NCBI GenBank assembly: GCA_021792315.1
Contig: JAJYUX010000018.1
Location: 1-22,715, forward strand
Length of the DNA: 22,715 bases
Direction of reading: 5' to 3'
Origin: an archaeon
Lineage (GTDB): Archaea; Thermoproteota; Nitrososphaeria; Nitrososphaerales; CADDZS01
The position numbers and the translations under genes are program-made. This document shows positions 1 to 7,705 of the stretch, piece after piece; position 1 is the stretch's first letter; each line of letters begins with the position of its first letter. The notes beneath the pieces were generated by a model. The model made no database searches and had not been told where the DNA came from. It was given only the letters and a program-made list of their open reading frames with translations.

Positions 1-37
1 TGATCACGAGTCATGAATGAATTTTTTCTCTACACAA

Positions 38-1465
38 TCAAGTGGAAGAAGACGCCACCGTGCTGCTAGTAGATGGCGGAGCGACACTAGTCGTGACTGT
101 GCTAAGGGTGATACCGGACGGCAAAGTGACTGGTTCTGGAACTTCTCCCTGACTCCAGGCTGGAGCAGGATACCACAATTGGCTAGTTGCTTGTGGGCCT
201 GGATAGACAATCACTTGCTTTTCGTTCTGCCACTGGACCATGAGAAGATTGAGTATTGCCCTGCCTGTCGAATCAAATTTCACAGTTCCTAATACTGTGC
301 CTGTCAAATTGATTGAAGAAATTGCGTCTCGAACTTTTACAGGATCGACGCTTCCCGCATTCGAAATTCCCTGAAGCGCGACCATCGCTTGTGTATAATC
401 ATAGCCAACATTGACAGGCGGTCCAGCATTGTAAGTGGACCGGATACTATTGTACCTGTTCACCAAGTTCGTATTCAAGGTTGATGTCTGGGTCGCAGCG
501 TACGCATTCCCTGGCAACAGCGTATAATCACCGTCTTGTCCCAAAGCTGTAGACCAACTACTATCACTCCCAGGACCCACCATGAATCCTTTGGGTCTGA
601 AATTCTGCTGCTTCATGTTTTGGATTATAGTGATTGCGTCGGGCGCGAATTGGTTGCAGATTGCAAGCACGTCAGGGTTACCAAGTTTCAATACATTCGG
701 CGTGTAATCAGTTTGATGAGGACTGAATTGCTGATCGGAGACAACCTGCCAACCAAGAGCTGAGGCCGTATTCCTCCAACCATTAGCCCATTCAAGTCCC
801 ACATCCGTTGTGTCGTATAAGATGGCAGTTGTCTTCACTTGGTTTGTCCCAGTCATTGTTGCTAGGATCTCCTGATTGTATGCAACCTGATTTGCGGCGG
901 ACGGATATAATTCAAAAGTATACTTGTAACCATTCTGGGTGATTGCGGCGGCCGACCCTATCCCTCCAACGTGAGGGATTGTGTATCTCTCGGCAGATGC
1001 CGCAACAGCCAGTGTTAGGAATGAGATAACACTGAGCATGGCATGTACCTGGTCTACCTGCGCGAGCCTCTGTACGTTCGCAGTAGCTGTAGAGGTGCTA
1101 CTTGTATCGTCGTAAACAATGAGTTTGACCGGAAAGGACTTGTTTCCGATTTTCAAGCCACCTGCCGCGTTCACATCATCCACAGCCATCTGGAATGCTG
1201 CATTAGCTTCCGTTCCGAAGCCACTCAGTGATCCAGTGAGAGGGAGATCGGCTCCGAGCTTTACCTCCGTAATATTCGGAGCCGAGCTAGCATTCAGATA
1301 TTCATAAGCCGCATAGCCTCCTCCTCCAATTGCGGCAGCAACTACAACTCCTATTGCTACCTTCCCAACAGTTGAAATCGCTTCCCTCCTTGAAATTGGG
1401 CCAATACCAACCTTTGTTTCAGAATCACTATTACTGCCGTTGTAACGACTATGCTTATTCTTCAT
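38..1465 (-). CDS. ABC transporter substrate-binding protein, branched-chain amino acid type (Peripla_BP_6), Tat signal
   Basis: Predicted extracytoplasmic solute receptor of the LivK/periplasmic-binding-protein-6 family, which hands amino acids, ureas or aromatic acids to an ABC permease. The N-terminus carries a twin-arginine motif, SRREAI at residues 25-30, then a hydrophobic segment at about 34-53; there is no lipobox cysteine. The mature part begins near VKLGADLPLTGSLSGFG (about residue 69), a typical family opening, and 475 residues is a normal length. The last 25-30 residues are rich in Ser, Thr and Pro, like a linker or O-glycosylated tail. ATG at 1465 is preceded by a purine-rich stretch and a TATA-like box at 1497-1505. 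No permease or ATPase gene is in the window; they may lie beyond the left edge. It is divergent from a catabolic hydrolase, so I infer import of that pathway's substrate. The family call is secure, the ligand unknown. Confidence 0.9.
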   Translation of the reverse strand: MKNKHSRYNGSNSDSETKVGIGPISRREAISTVGKVAIGVVVAAAIGGGGYAAYEYLNASSAPNITEVKLGADLPLTGSLSGFGTEANAAFQMAVDDVNAAGGLKIGNKSFPVKLIVYDDTSSTSTATANVQRLAQVDQVHAMLSVISFLTLAVAASAERYTIPHVGGIGSAAAITQNGYKYTFELYPSAANQVAYNQEILATMTGTNQVKTTAILYDTTDVGLEWANGWRNTASALGWQVVSDQQFSPHQTDYTPNVLKLGNPDVLAICNQFAPDAITIIQNMKQQNFRPKGFMVGPGSDSSWSTALGQDGDYTLLPGNAYAATQTSTLNTNLVNRYNSIRSTYNAGPPVNVGYDYTQAMVALQGISNAGSVDPVKVRDAISSINLTGTVLGTVKFDSTGRAILNLLMVQWQNEKQVIVYPGPQATSQLWYPAPAWSQGEVPEPVTLPSGITLSTVTTSVAPPSTSSTVASSST

Positions 1466-1496
1466 TGAAAGATCTTATCCTTCTCTCTTAATGCAT

Positions 1497-1505
1497 GTTT
1501 TTAAG
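1497..1505 (-). promoter_or_regulatory. TATA-like promoter element for the substrate-binding protein gene
   Basis: The minus strand reads CTTAAAAAC about 36 nt before the ATG at 1465, predicting a 5' leader of roughly 10 nt. The leader contains AAGGATAAG, which could act as a weak ribosome binding site. The assignment rests on position and composition only. Confidence 0.4.
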
Positions 1506-1639
1506 TTTGTCCACGATGAGTAGATTATAGCGTCGTCACCCTTACAGACCTCAAAAAGAGAGGACTGCTTCAACGCATAACTTCCCCCCAGCAGATCGAA
1601 ATAGGCCCCATGGCAATCTAAACCACTTTCTGTTATCAG

Positions 1640-1653
1640 TATCAAAGTTGATA
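1640..1653. repeat. 14-bp palindrome (possible operator) upstream of the alpha/beta hydrolase gene
   Basis: TATCAA-AG-TTGATA is a perfect dyad lying 54 bp before the GTG at 1707, in the 241-bp divergent space between the binding-protein and hydrolase genes. Its size and symmetry suit a dimeric helix-turn-helix regulator, but no regulator gene is in the window and chance occurrence is possible. No open reading frame with coding character was seen in the rest of this space. Confidence 0.3.
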
Positions 1654-1706
1654 TGAATCGCTAATGACGAAACTCTTTTCGAGTATGAGTAGTGAACTAA
1701 CGATAA

Positions 1707-2549
1707 GTGAATTTGTTCTTGAAAGGGCCAAAACGTGTTGTGGTAGACGGAGTGACTACACGGTATTTTGAAGCCGGTGAAGGTCTGCCTGTGGTCCTGT
1801 TCCATGGCGGCGGAGTGACTTCTTCTTCGGAAGACTGGGACGAATGTTTCGACTACTTCGCGAAGAATTTTCATGTGTATGTTTTTGATCAACTCGGATT
1901 TGGTTATACGGATAAGCGCATGACTGGTCTGGGATTACTAGACAGAGTAAATCATGCGGCAAGCATAATGAAGTCATTCGGCATTAGCCGAGCTCATCTA
2001 GTTGGTTATTCGCAAGGCGGCTACGTTGCTGCTCGGGTGGCTCTAGACTTTCCGGAGTTGGCGAGAACCCTGGTTGTCGGGGACAGTGGAACACTTGCTC
2101 CAATGGGAAACTTCGCGAGCAATGGAAAAATAACTCATGCCATCTCATTATCACATAATCCAAAATTGACAAAAGTTTACGTAAGAGAGTTGTACGCTAA
2201 TTTGGCTTATACGAAAGACGAGATCACTGATACCTTTATTGAAGATAGATTGGCTGTTGCTTCATTGCCAGGGAATATCGAAGCTGCAAAAATTAGAGCA
2301 AATTCGTCTGAGAACTTGGATGAGCGGAGAAGACTAGACCTTTCTTCACGCTTGTCAAACTTTCGATTGCCCACCTTGATAATCTGGGGGAAACAAGATG
2401 CTGCAGCGCCACTTTCTAGAGGGTTAAAGCTTCTCGATTTAATACCAGATGCGGATTTTCATGTATTTGACAAATGTGGTCATAATGCAATGATTGATAG
2501 ACGAGACGAATATGTTTCGTTGGTTCAAGATTTTTGTAAGTGTCACTAG
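1707..2549 (+). CDS. alpha/beta hydrolase, meta-cleavage-product-hydrolase-like
   Basis: A 280-residue alpha/beta-hydrolase-fold enzyme with the whole catalytic set visible: oxyanion-hole motif HGGG at 33-36, nucleophile elbow GYSQG with Ser102, acid Asp231 in IIWGKQD, and His259 in DKCGHNAM. Length and layout fit the family of 2-hydroxy-6-oxo-dienoate (C-C bond) hydrolases and related esterases. GTG at 1707 is the furthest upstream start possible because TAA directly precedes it; later TTG codons cannot be excluded. It is divergent from the binding protein and convergent, with a 22-bp gap, with the ThDP enzyme gene. The context points to hydrolysis of a ring-cleavage product, ester or enol-lactone in a catabolic route. 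The fold and triad are clear; the substrate is inference. Confidence 0.85.
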   Translation: MNLFLKGPKRVVVDGVTTRYFEAGEGLPVVLFHGGGVTSSSEDWDECFDYFAKNFHVYVFDQLGFGYTDKRMTGLGLLDRVNHAASIMKSFGISRAHLVGYSQGGYVAARVALDFPELARTLVVGDSGTLAPMGNFASNGKITHAISLSHNPKLTKVYVRELYANLAYTKDEITDTFIEDRLAVASLPGNIEAAKIRANSSENLDERRRLDLSSRLSNFRLPTLIIWGKQDAAAPLSRGLKLLDLIPDADFHVFDKCGHNAMIDRRDEYVSLVQDFCKCH

Positions 2550-2571
2550 ACAGTTTGGCGAGGAGTTAATG

Positions 2572-4296
2572 TTAGACTGTTGCCAATTTGATTGAATCTT
2601 GGAAGCGTTGGCTCCTCTGTGGCCATTGATCCTTTCTCTCGAGACGAACGTCAAGCACGGAAGGCTTGCCAGAATCTCTGGCTCTAATTAGGGCAGGTAG
2701 AATCTCGGAGGGTTTTGTGACGAGCTCTCCGTAGCAACCCAGTGCTTCGGCATATTTGTCGTATCTTGTTTCGTCGGAAAGCAGACCACCCATCTTCTCA
2801 GCCGAATCGACTCCGAATGTCTTAGCCATTGGATGATATTCTGCTCCCCAAGCTCTGTCGTTGCCCACTACACACAAGATGTTAATTCCGTGCCTTCTTG
2901 CCGTATCTAACTCTCTCGAGTTGAATAGGAAAGATCCATCCCCGGTCAGAAGCAAAACAAGCTGATCGGGATTTGCAAGTTTGACGCCCATCGAAAAGGG
3001 CACACCTGCTCCAATATTGCCCAAATTTCCATTAGAAGATAGTATATGGCCTGGAAGATACGCCTTGATGTGCATTTTTGCTACTGCTGTTACGTCAGCA
3101 CCATCAAGAATAACCCAAGAATCGCGTGGAAGAAAGTCCCTCAGTTCCTTTATGAGAATTGCAGATGTTATTGATTGTGAATTTGACTCTTGATTCAGAC
3201 TGTCTTCAAGTTTCCTTTTTTCTTCTAGAGGGACCTTCAACCATTCGGTGTTCTTCTTCAGATCTGAATTCTTCAGCTCATGCAATAACTGAGTGACCGC
3301 TGCATTCGCATCCGAACAGATGCCCAGGTCGACTTTGATGTTTCTTCCGAGCTCTGAAGGCAGAATATCAATTTGGACTACCTTAGTATCGGGAGCCAAA
3401 ACCGGGATGCTAGCCATAGCTTCAAATCTTATCCCAACTGCTACAACCAGATCTGCCTTCTGAAGTGTCAGAGTCGCAGCGTTGGGTCTGCCCAACACCA
3501 ACGAACCGAGACACAGAGGATGATCCTCTGGCAAACATCCCTGGGCCTGTCCTCCTCTTGCAACAACTGGAATTCTTGCGAACTCGACGAGCTGCTGAAT
3601 TGCATCAGAGGCACCAGACCAGTAGGTTCCGTTACCCAGCAACAAGACAGGCCTTTGAGCTGCAGCAACCATTTCAGATAACCTCTTGATCGATGACTGA
3701 TCTGCAGACGACATTGATATTCCATTTGAGAAATTGATCATTTCTTCTGTCTGCTCAGCAAAACTCTTGGCGAGTAGATCAGATGGGAATTCCAGCAGAA
3801 CCGGTCCAGGACGTCCTGAAATCGCGTTTCTCACACCAATGTGCACATATTCAGCGAATCTTCCTCCATCTGTGCAAAGTCTGGCCCATTTCGTAAATGA
3901 TTCGCACATTCTCACTGCATCAAATTCATGGAGAGCTCCCTTGTCTAATTGCCTGTATGGACTATGTCCGCAAATAGCTAGAACGGGGCTACATTCGTAG
4001 TAGGATGCGGCTATGGGAGTTGCCATATTGAGTGGGCCCACAGCACCTGTTCCGACACAGACTCCCAATCCTCTCGTTGCCCGCGACCAGCCGTGAGCCA
4101 TGTATCCAGCGGAAGCCTCATGTCTCACGTTTATGAGCTCTATTCCTTCTCGCAGCAGCCCATCTAATAGTGGGGACATGTCAACCGAGATTCCATTAAA
4201 CGCGTATTTTACACCATAACGCTTCAAGGCTCTTCCAATTGAACGGCCGCCAGTGTTCGATGTCATACTATTTGCACGTGCCGCAACCATGTGCAT
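2572..4296 (-). CDS. thiamine diphosphate-dependent enzyme (acetolactate synthase / benzoylformate decarboxylase superfamily)
   Basis: A 574-residue three-domain ThDP enzyme. The N-terminal PYR domain contains the cofactor-activating glutamate Glu60 in RHEASAGYMAHGWSR. The middle domain starts near RPVLLLGNGTYW, and the C-terminal PP domain has the Mg-ThDP motif GDG at 452-454 with Asn479 (GDG-x24-N). The family includes acetolactate synthase, oxalyl-CoA decarboxylase, benzoylformate decarboxylase, sulfoacetaldehyde acetyltransferase and cyclic 1,2-diketone hydrolases. No small regulatory subunit gene is adjacent and the neighbourhood is catabolic, so a 2-oxo-acid decarboxylase or C-C lyase is more likely than biosynthetic IlvB. 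ATG codons at 4296, 4290 and 4266 are all possible starts; conserved sequence begins around residue 17, so the shorter forms are plausible. The next gene on this strand lies 120 bp upstream. Confidence 0.88.
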   Translation of the reverse strand: MHMVAARANSMTSNTGGRSIGRALKRYGVKYAFNGISVDMSPLLDGLLREGIELINVRHEASAGYMAHGWSRATRGLGVCVGTGAVGPLNMATPIAASYYECSPVLAICGHSPYRQLDKGALHEFDAVRMCESFTKWARLCTDGGRFAEYVHIGVRNAISGRPGPVLLEFPSDLLAKSFAEQTEEMINFSNGISMSSADQSSIKRLSEMVAAAQRPVLLLGNGTYWSGASDAIQQLVEFARIPVVARGGQAQGCLPEDHPLCLGSLVLGRPNAATLTLQKADLVVAVGIRFEAMASIPVLAPDTKVVQIDILPSELGRNIKVDLGICSDANAAVTQLLHELKNSDLKKNTEWLKVPLEEKRKLEDSLNQESNSQSITSAILIKELRDFLPRDSWVILDGADVTAVAKMHIKAYLPGHILSSNGNLGNIGAGVPFSMGVKLANPDQLVLLLTGDGSFLFNSRELDTARRHGINILCVVGNDRAWGAEYHPMAKTFGVDSAEKMGGLLSDETRYDKYAEALGCYGELVTKPSEILPALIRARDSGKPSVLDVRLERKDQWPQRSQRFQDSIKLATV

Positions 4297-4416
4297 ATCA
4301 ATCTTGTGACCACAAGAAATTGCATCTCTGAATTAGGGCGCCATTTTTTCGACGATCTTATGTCTAAATTGGCTGAACTTGTGGGATGGGCGGATTTTGC
4401 CGAGCTTACTGATTGG

Positions 4417-5283
4417 TCAGAGTCCTAGAATTTTCTGTAGAGTTCCGCCCATGACTAGATCTCTTTCATTTTCGCTCATTTTCACTTCTTTCAGAAGGTT
4501 AACTGTCAGATCACACAGTGCACCGTTCTCGGGATTCCAATCTGTCCCAAATATCAGCTTTGAAGCTCCAACTCTGAAGGCGGCTAGGGCCCGAGCCACA
4601 TAGTTCTTGTAAATCTCGTGTCCCGAATGATCACCGACCAGAGTTAACTGAGAAATCTGTAGGAACAAGTTGTCGTTCTTCGCAGCAATGTAAAGTGAGA
4701 GATCTCCATATGGCGGAAGCATAGTGCCGCAATGATTCAGAATGAACGGAACTTCAGGAAATCTACTTGCAAGTTCATCGACTAGAATTGGATCGTAGAA
4801 ACTCATCGGTCGCTTGCCAGAGAAACCGGTGTGAATTTCCACTGGCAATTTGTACTTGGAGAGAATCTCCATGAAAGGATAGTACGCACGGCACGCCTTT
4901 AGTGGATCCTCGGCCCCACTTTCGATCATATTTACTTCCGCCAATCCTTTGAAACTGCCACTCTTCAGCATAGAATCGAATTCCCCAAGGGCCCGATCTT
5001 TCTCATCGCCCCAACCATCAGGTTGGATGGGATTTTCATAGAAAAAGCGGCAGAATGGAATTAGTCTCTTTGGATTCTTCTTGCAGATTCGTTCGATTTC
5101 CCTTGCGGGAACATTCCTGTTGTGACCATGTGATGGAAACCCGCCAGCCAAAACACAGGCAGCGTCTAATTGATTTCGGTCGAGATATTCAATCATCTCT
5201 TTCGTTAGATCCTCAATTTCCATTGAACGGGATCCAACTCCATATCGAACACCGTGCACTTCGGAATCTATTTTCGATGTCAT
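4417..5283 (-). CDS. amidohydrolase-2 family (ACMSD/LigW-like) metal-dependent hydrolase or decarboxylase
   Basis: A 288-residue TIM-barrel protein of the amidohydrolase-2 family, which includes 5-carboxyvanillate, gamma-resorcylate and 2-amino-3-carboxymuconate-semialdehyde decarboxylases. Likely metal ligands are Glu8 and His10 (IDSEVHG, an ExH form in place of HxH), His151 (PVEIHTG), His184 (ILNHCG) and Asp248 (FGTDWNPENG). I take ATG at 5283 as the start instead of an in-frame TTG at 5292, because a TATA-like element lies 29 nt before the ATG, as expected for a leaderless mRNA. It runs in the same direction as the ThDP enzyme gene, 120 bp upstream of it, and is divergent from the molybdenum hydroxylase gene. 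Decarboxylation or hydrolysis of an aromatic or muconate-type acid is the likely role; the substrate cannot be told. Confidence 0.83.
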   Translation of the reverse strand: MTSKIDSEVHGVRYGVGSRSMEIEDLTKEMIEYLDRNQLDAACVLAGGFPSHGHNRNVPAREIERICKKNPKRLIPFCRFFYENPIQPDGWGDEKDRALGEFDSMLKSGSFKGLAEVNMIESGAEDPLKACRAYYPFMEILSKYKLPVEIHTGFSGKRPMSFYDPILVDELASRFPEVPFILNHCGTMLPPYGDLSLYIAAKNDNLFLQISQLTLVGDHSGHEIYKNYVARALAAFRVGASKLIFGTDWNPENGALCDLTVNLLKEVKMSENERDLVMGGTLQKILGL

Positions 5284-5308
5284 GGTCTGCAATGTGCGAC
5301 AGATAGGG

Positions 5309-5316
5309 AATAAATC
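5309..5316 (-). promoter_or_regulatory. TATA-like box, leaderless-type promoter of the small amidohydrolase gene
   Basis: The minus strand reads GATTTATT, centred about 29 nt before the ATG at 5283. In archaea this spacing puts transcription start at or next to the start codon, so it supports the ATG over the TTG at 5292. Confidence 0.45.
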
Positions 5317-5374
5317 AAGCTTTTCCTTGGATCTTATCTTACAACCATGTAGTTATGATCTATGAGAATGTAGC

Positions 5375-5382
5375 AATTTTTA
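5375..5382 (+). promoter_or_regulatory. candidate TATA-like box for the molybdenum hydroxylase operon
   Basis: AATTTTTA lies about 40 nt before the GTG at 5419, which would give a leader of roughly 15 nt. It is in the 135-bp divergent space shared with the amidohydrolase gene. Assigned by position and composition only. Confidence 0.3.
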
Positions 5383-5418
5383 TGTTCCTATGCGATCGTC
5401 AATTGATACGTCCCCCTA

Positions 5419-7647
5419 GTGAGCGCGGCATTGACACAAGTACTGGAAACCAGAGAATCAAAGACGGAAGGATGGATTCGGAGTCACCCCCGCATTGATG
5501 GCAAAGAGAGAGTCACAGGCCGAGCAAGATACGCAGGAGATTGGAAGGTACCTGAGATGCTCTATGGAAGAATGATGACTTCCAGAATACCTCATGGCAA
5601 CGTAAAAAGAATAGATATCTCAAAGGCTGCGGCCATCGATGGAGTAAAGGCAATCATCACCTGCTTTGATGACAAAACAATATGGCACTCTGGCGAAAGA
5701 GAGCACGAAAGACGACTTTTCACTGATCGTGTGAGATTTGTTGGAGATTGCATTGGTGCGGTGGCTACAACTGACAGGAAGATTGCTCAACGAGCGCTCG
5801 ACTCAATTGAAGTCGAATATGAAGACCTACCGACGATTTTCACCATTCAAGATGCTCTAAGAGAAGGAGCTGTGAAAATATGGGAGACTGGAAACGTAAT
5901 TGGGCCCCACCACACTGGCTTCGGCGACATAGACAAAGCACTCCATACTGGAAACATCATCACAGTTGAGAGAGATTATGAAACATCCAGGGTTTCCAAC
6001 GCTCCCATGGAGCGAGCTTGCTCTCTCGCGTGGTGGGATGGTGGCAAACTTACCGTTGTTGCAGGAACTCAAGGGGTCTTCGGATGCAGGGAAGCATTGG
6101 CAAATGATCTTGGCATTCCCAAGGAAGACATCAGGGTGATTACAAAGTACAAGGGAGGTGGGTTTGGCGGGAAAATCAGTGCAACCAACTATGACCTTGC
6201 AGCAGTCCTCTTATCCAAGAAGACAGGGAAACCGGTTCTGGTCGAGTATGATAGAAGTGAGGATTTCGTGGCCACCCACCCACGCTGGCCCTCGGTTCAG
6301 CATCTGAAGGGATTCGTTAGTAAGACTGGAAAACTCATTGGAGTTGATCTGAAGGCCCTGTGTGATGTAGGCGCCTACTCAAGATCACTTAAGATGGGGA
6401 CATTCATATCTGGAGCAGAGGTATGCTACGATTACGAGGCTTGGCGCGGAGATATTTCCGGAGTCTATACTAACACGCCTGGAACAGGTGCGATGCGCGC
6501 ACCACCTGGCCCCCAGAGTTATTTTTCCGCTGAAACGCTCATAGATGAAATCGCTTATGAGTTGAAAATCAACCCTCTAGAGTTCCGCCTCAGAAATCTC
6601 GTCGTGATGCCTCACCGAGAAGCCCACCTTACTTCAAACGGACTGCGCGAATGCCTAATGAGAGGTTCGGAGGCAATTGATTGGAAGAACAGATGGAAAC
6701 CGCCTCCTAGAGACTTGGGAGATTCTGGTTGCAGGGGAATCGGAGTTGCGGTAGTTTCCTGGCACGCACGGGTAGGCAAAGGAGAGGCAAAAATCAGGAT
6801 CAGATCCGACGGTATCGTAGAAGTACATGTCGGAGTTGTCGACATTGGAACTGGCGCGAAAACTACTATGGCCATGATTGCGTCAAAGGTTCTTCGAGTG
6901 CCACTAGAATCAATGGAAGTCATTTGGGGAGACACAGAGGCCGCGCCATACGCCAGAGGTGAGGCTGGAAGCACAACTACCGCCCTAACAGGAACGGCAG
7001 TCCGCGAGGCAGCCGCCATGGCGAGAAGTAAGCTTCTTGAGCTCGCCTCCACGCAGCTCAAGACAACTGCGCATAGACTCGAGATGGAATCTGGTTACAT
7101 AGCTGCGGGCGCGCAGAGAATTAAGATTGGAGAAGTGCTTCTAAGAGCTGGTATTCAGGCAATAGAAGAAAGCGCTTCTACCGAACCCAAGTTACCCGAG
7201 CATGCAGATAGACTCGCCTTCGGTGCCCATTTTGCTGAAGTTGAAGTTGATGTAGACACCGGCAGGATAGACGTAACTGAATACGTGGCGGCACACGATT
7301 CTGGTGAGATTGTTAACCAACTGACCGCAGCGAATCAAGTGAAGGGGGGAGTTGTGATGGGTCTCGGAATGGCACTGTCAGAGCGACAACTTCTGGACAA
7401 GAATTATGGCTCGGTTCTTAACCCAAGTTTCATGTCATACCGAGTCCCTAACGTCACTACCACGTGTCGGATAAAACCGATATTTGTGGAGACTGACGAT
7501 CAGTTTGGGCCAAAGGGGCTTGCAGAAGTTCCCACTGTACCAGTGCCTGCAGTGATAGGTAATGCAATTTTCAACGCAACGGGTGTAAGACTGCGCAAGC
7601 TTCCATTTACTCCGGAGAGTTTTCTCAGAGAAACAAAATCATACTAG
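5419..7647 (+). CDS. molybdenum hydroxylase large subunit (xanthine dehydrogenase / CoxL family)
   Basis: A 742-residue molybdopterin-binding subunit of the xanthine dehydrogenase family, whose members hydroxylate N-heterocycles, aldehydes or aromatic CoA esters with water-derived oxygen. Visible landmarks are the N-terminal a/b-hammerhead start (HPRIDGKERVTGRARYAGD, 23-41), GGGFGGK at 245-251, the loop MRAPPGPQ at 358-365 near the Mo site, GTGAKT at 476-481, and the probable catalytic Glu703 in GLAEVPTVP. The loop differs from the AYRCSFR signature of form I CO dehydrogenase, so CO oxidation is unlikely. The start is GTG at 5419. No FAD-binding (CoxM) or [2Fe-2S] (CoxS) subunit gene adjoins it, which is unusual. 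An amidohydrolase and a Rieske ferredoxin follow on the same strand. Which ring or aldehyde it hydroxylates is unknown. Confidence 0.93.
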   Translation: MSAALTQVLETRESKTEGWIRSHPRIDGKERVTGRARYAGDWKVPEMLYGRMMTSRIPHGNVKRIDISKAAAIDGVKAIITCFDDKTIWHSGEREHERRLFTDRVRFVGDCIGAVATTDRKIAQRALDSIEVEYEDLPTIFTIQDALREGAVKIWETGNVIGPHHTGFGDIDKALHTGNIITVERDYETSRVSNAPMERACSLAWWDGGKLTVVAGTQGVFGCREALANDLGIPKEDIRVITKYKGGGFGGKISATNYDLAAVLLSKKTGKPVLVEYDRSEDFVATHPRWPSVQHLKGFVSKTGKLIGVDLKALCDVGAYSRSLKMGTFISGAEVCYDYEAWRGDISGVYTNTPGTGAMRAPPGPQSYFSAETLIDEIAYELKINPLEFRLRNLVVMPHREAHLTSNGLRECLMRGSEAIDWKNRWKPPPRDLGDSGCRGIGVAVVSWHARVGKGEAKIRIRSDGIVEVHVGVVDIGTGAKTTMAMIASKVLRVPLESMEVIWGDTEAAPYARGEAGSTTTALTGTAVREAAAMARSKLLELASTQLKTTAHRLEMESGYIAAGAQRIKIGEVLLRAGIQAIEESASTEPKLPEHADRLAFGAHFAEVEVDVDTGRIDVTEYVAAHDSGEIVNQLTAANQVKGGVVMGLGMALSERQLLDKNYGSVLNPSFMSYRVPNVTTTCRIKPIFVETDDQFGPKGLAEVPTVPVPAVIGNAIFNATGVRLRKLPFTPESFLRETKSY

Positions 7648-7705
7648 TTCAACTCTGCTCTTGACCCACAATGCATAACTAACGTAGCAGATTCGAACTC
7701 AAGTC

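Noticed and set aside
1551..1892. 113-residue minus-strand frame in the receptor-hydrolase gap
   Set aside because: Most of it is antisense to the alpha/beta hydrolase start region, and it shows no motif or promoter.
6612..7061. 149-residue minus-strand frame inside the molybdenum hydroxylase gene
   Set aside because: Antisense shadow of a strongly conserved coding region, with low-complexity Ala/Val/Pro-rich composition and no motif.
5419..7647. Aerobic CO dehydrogenase (CoxL) assignment
   Set aside because: The form I signature AYRCSFR is absent (MRAPPGPQ instead) and CoxM/CoxS genes are missing, so only the broader family is supported.
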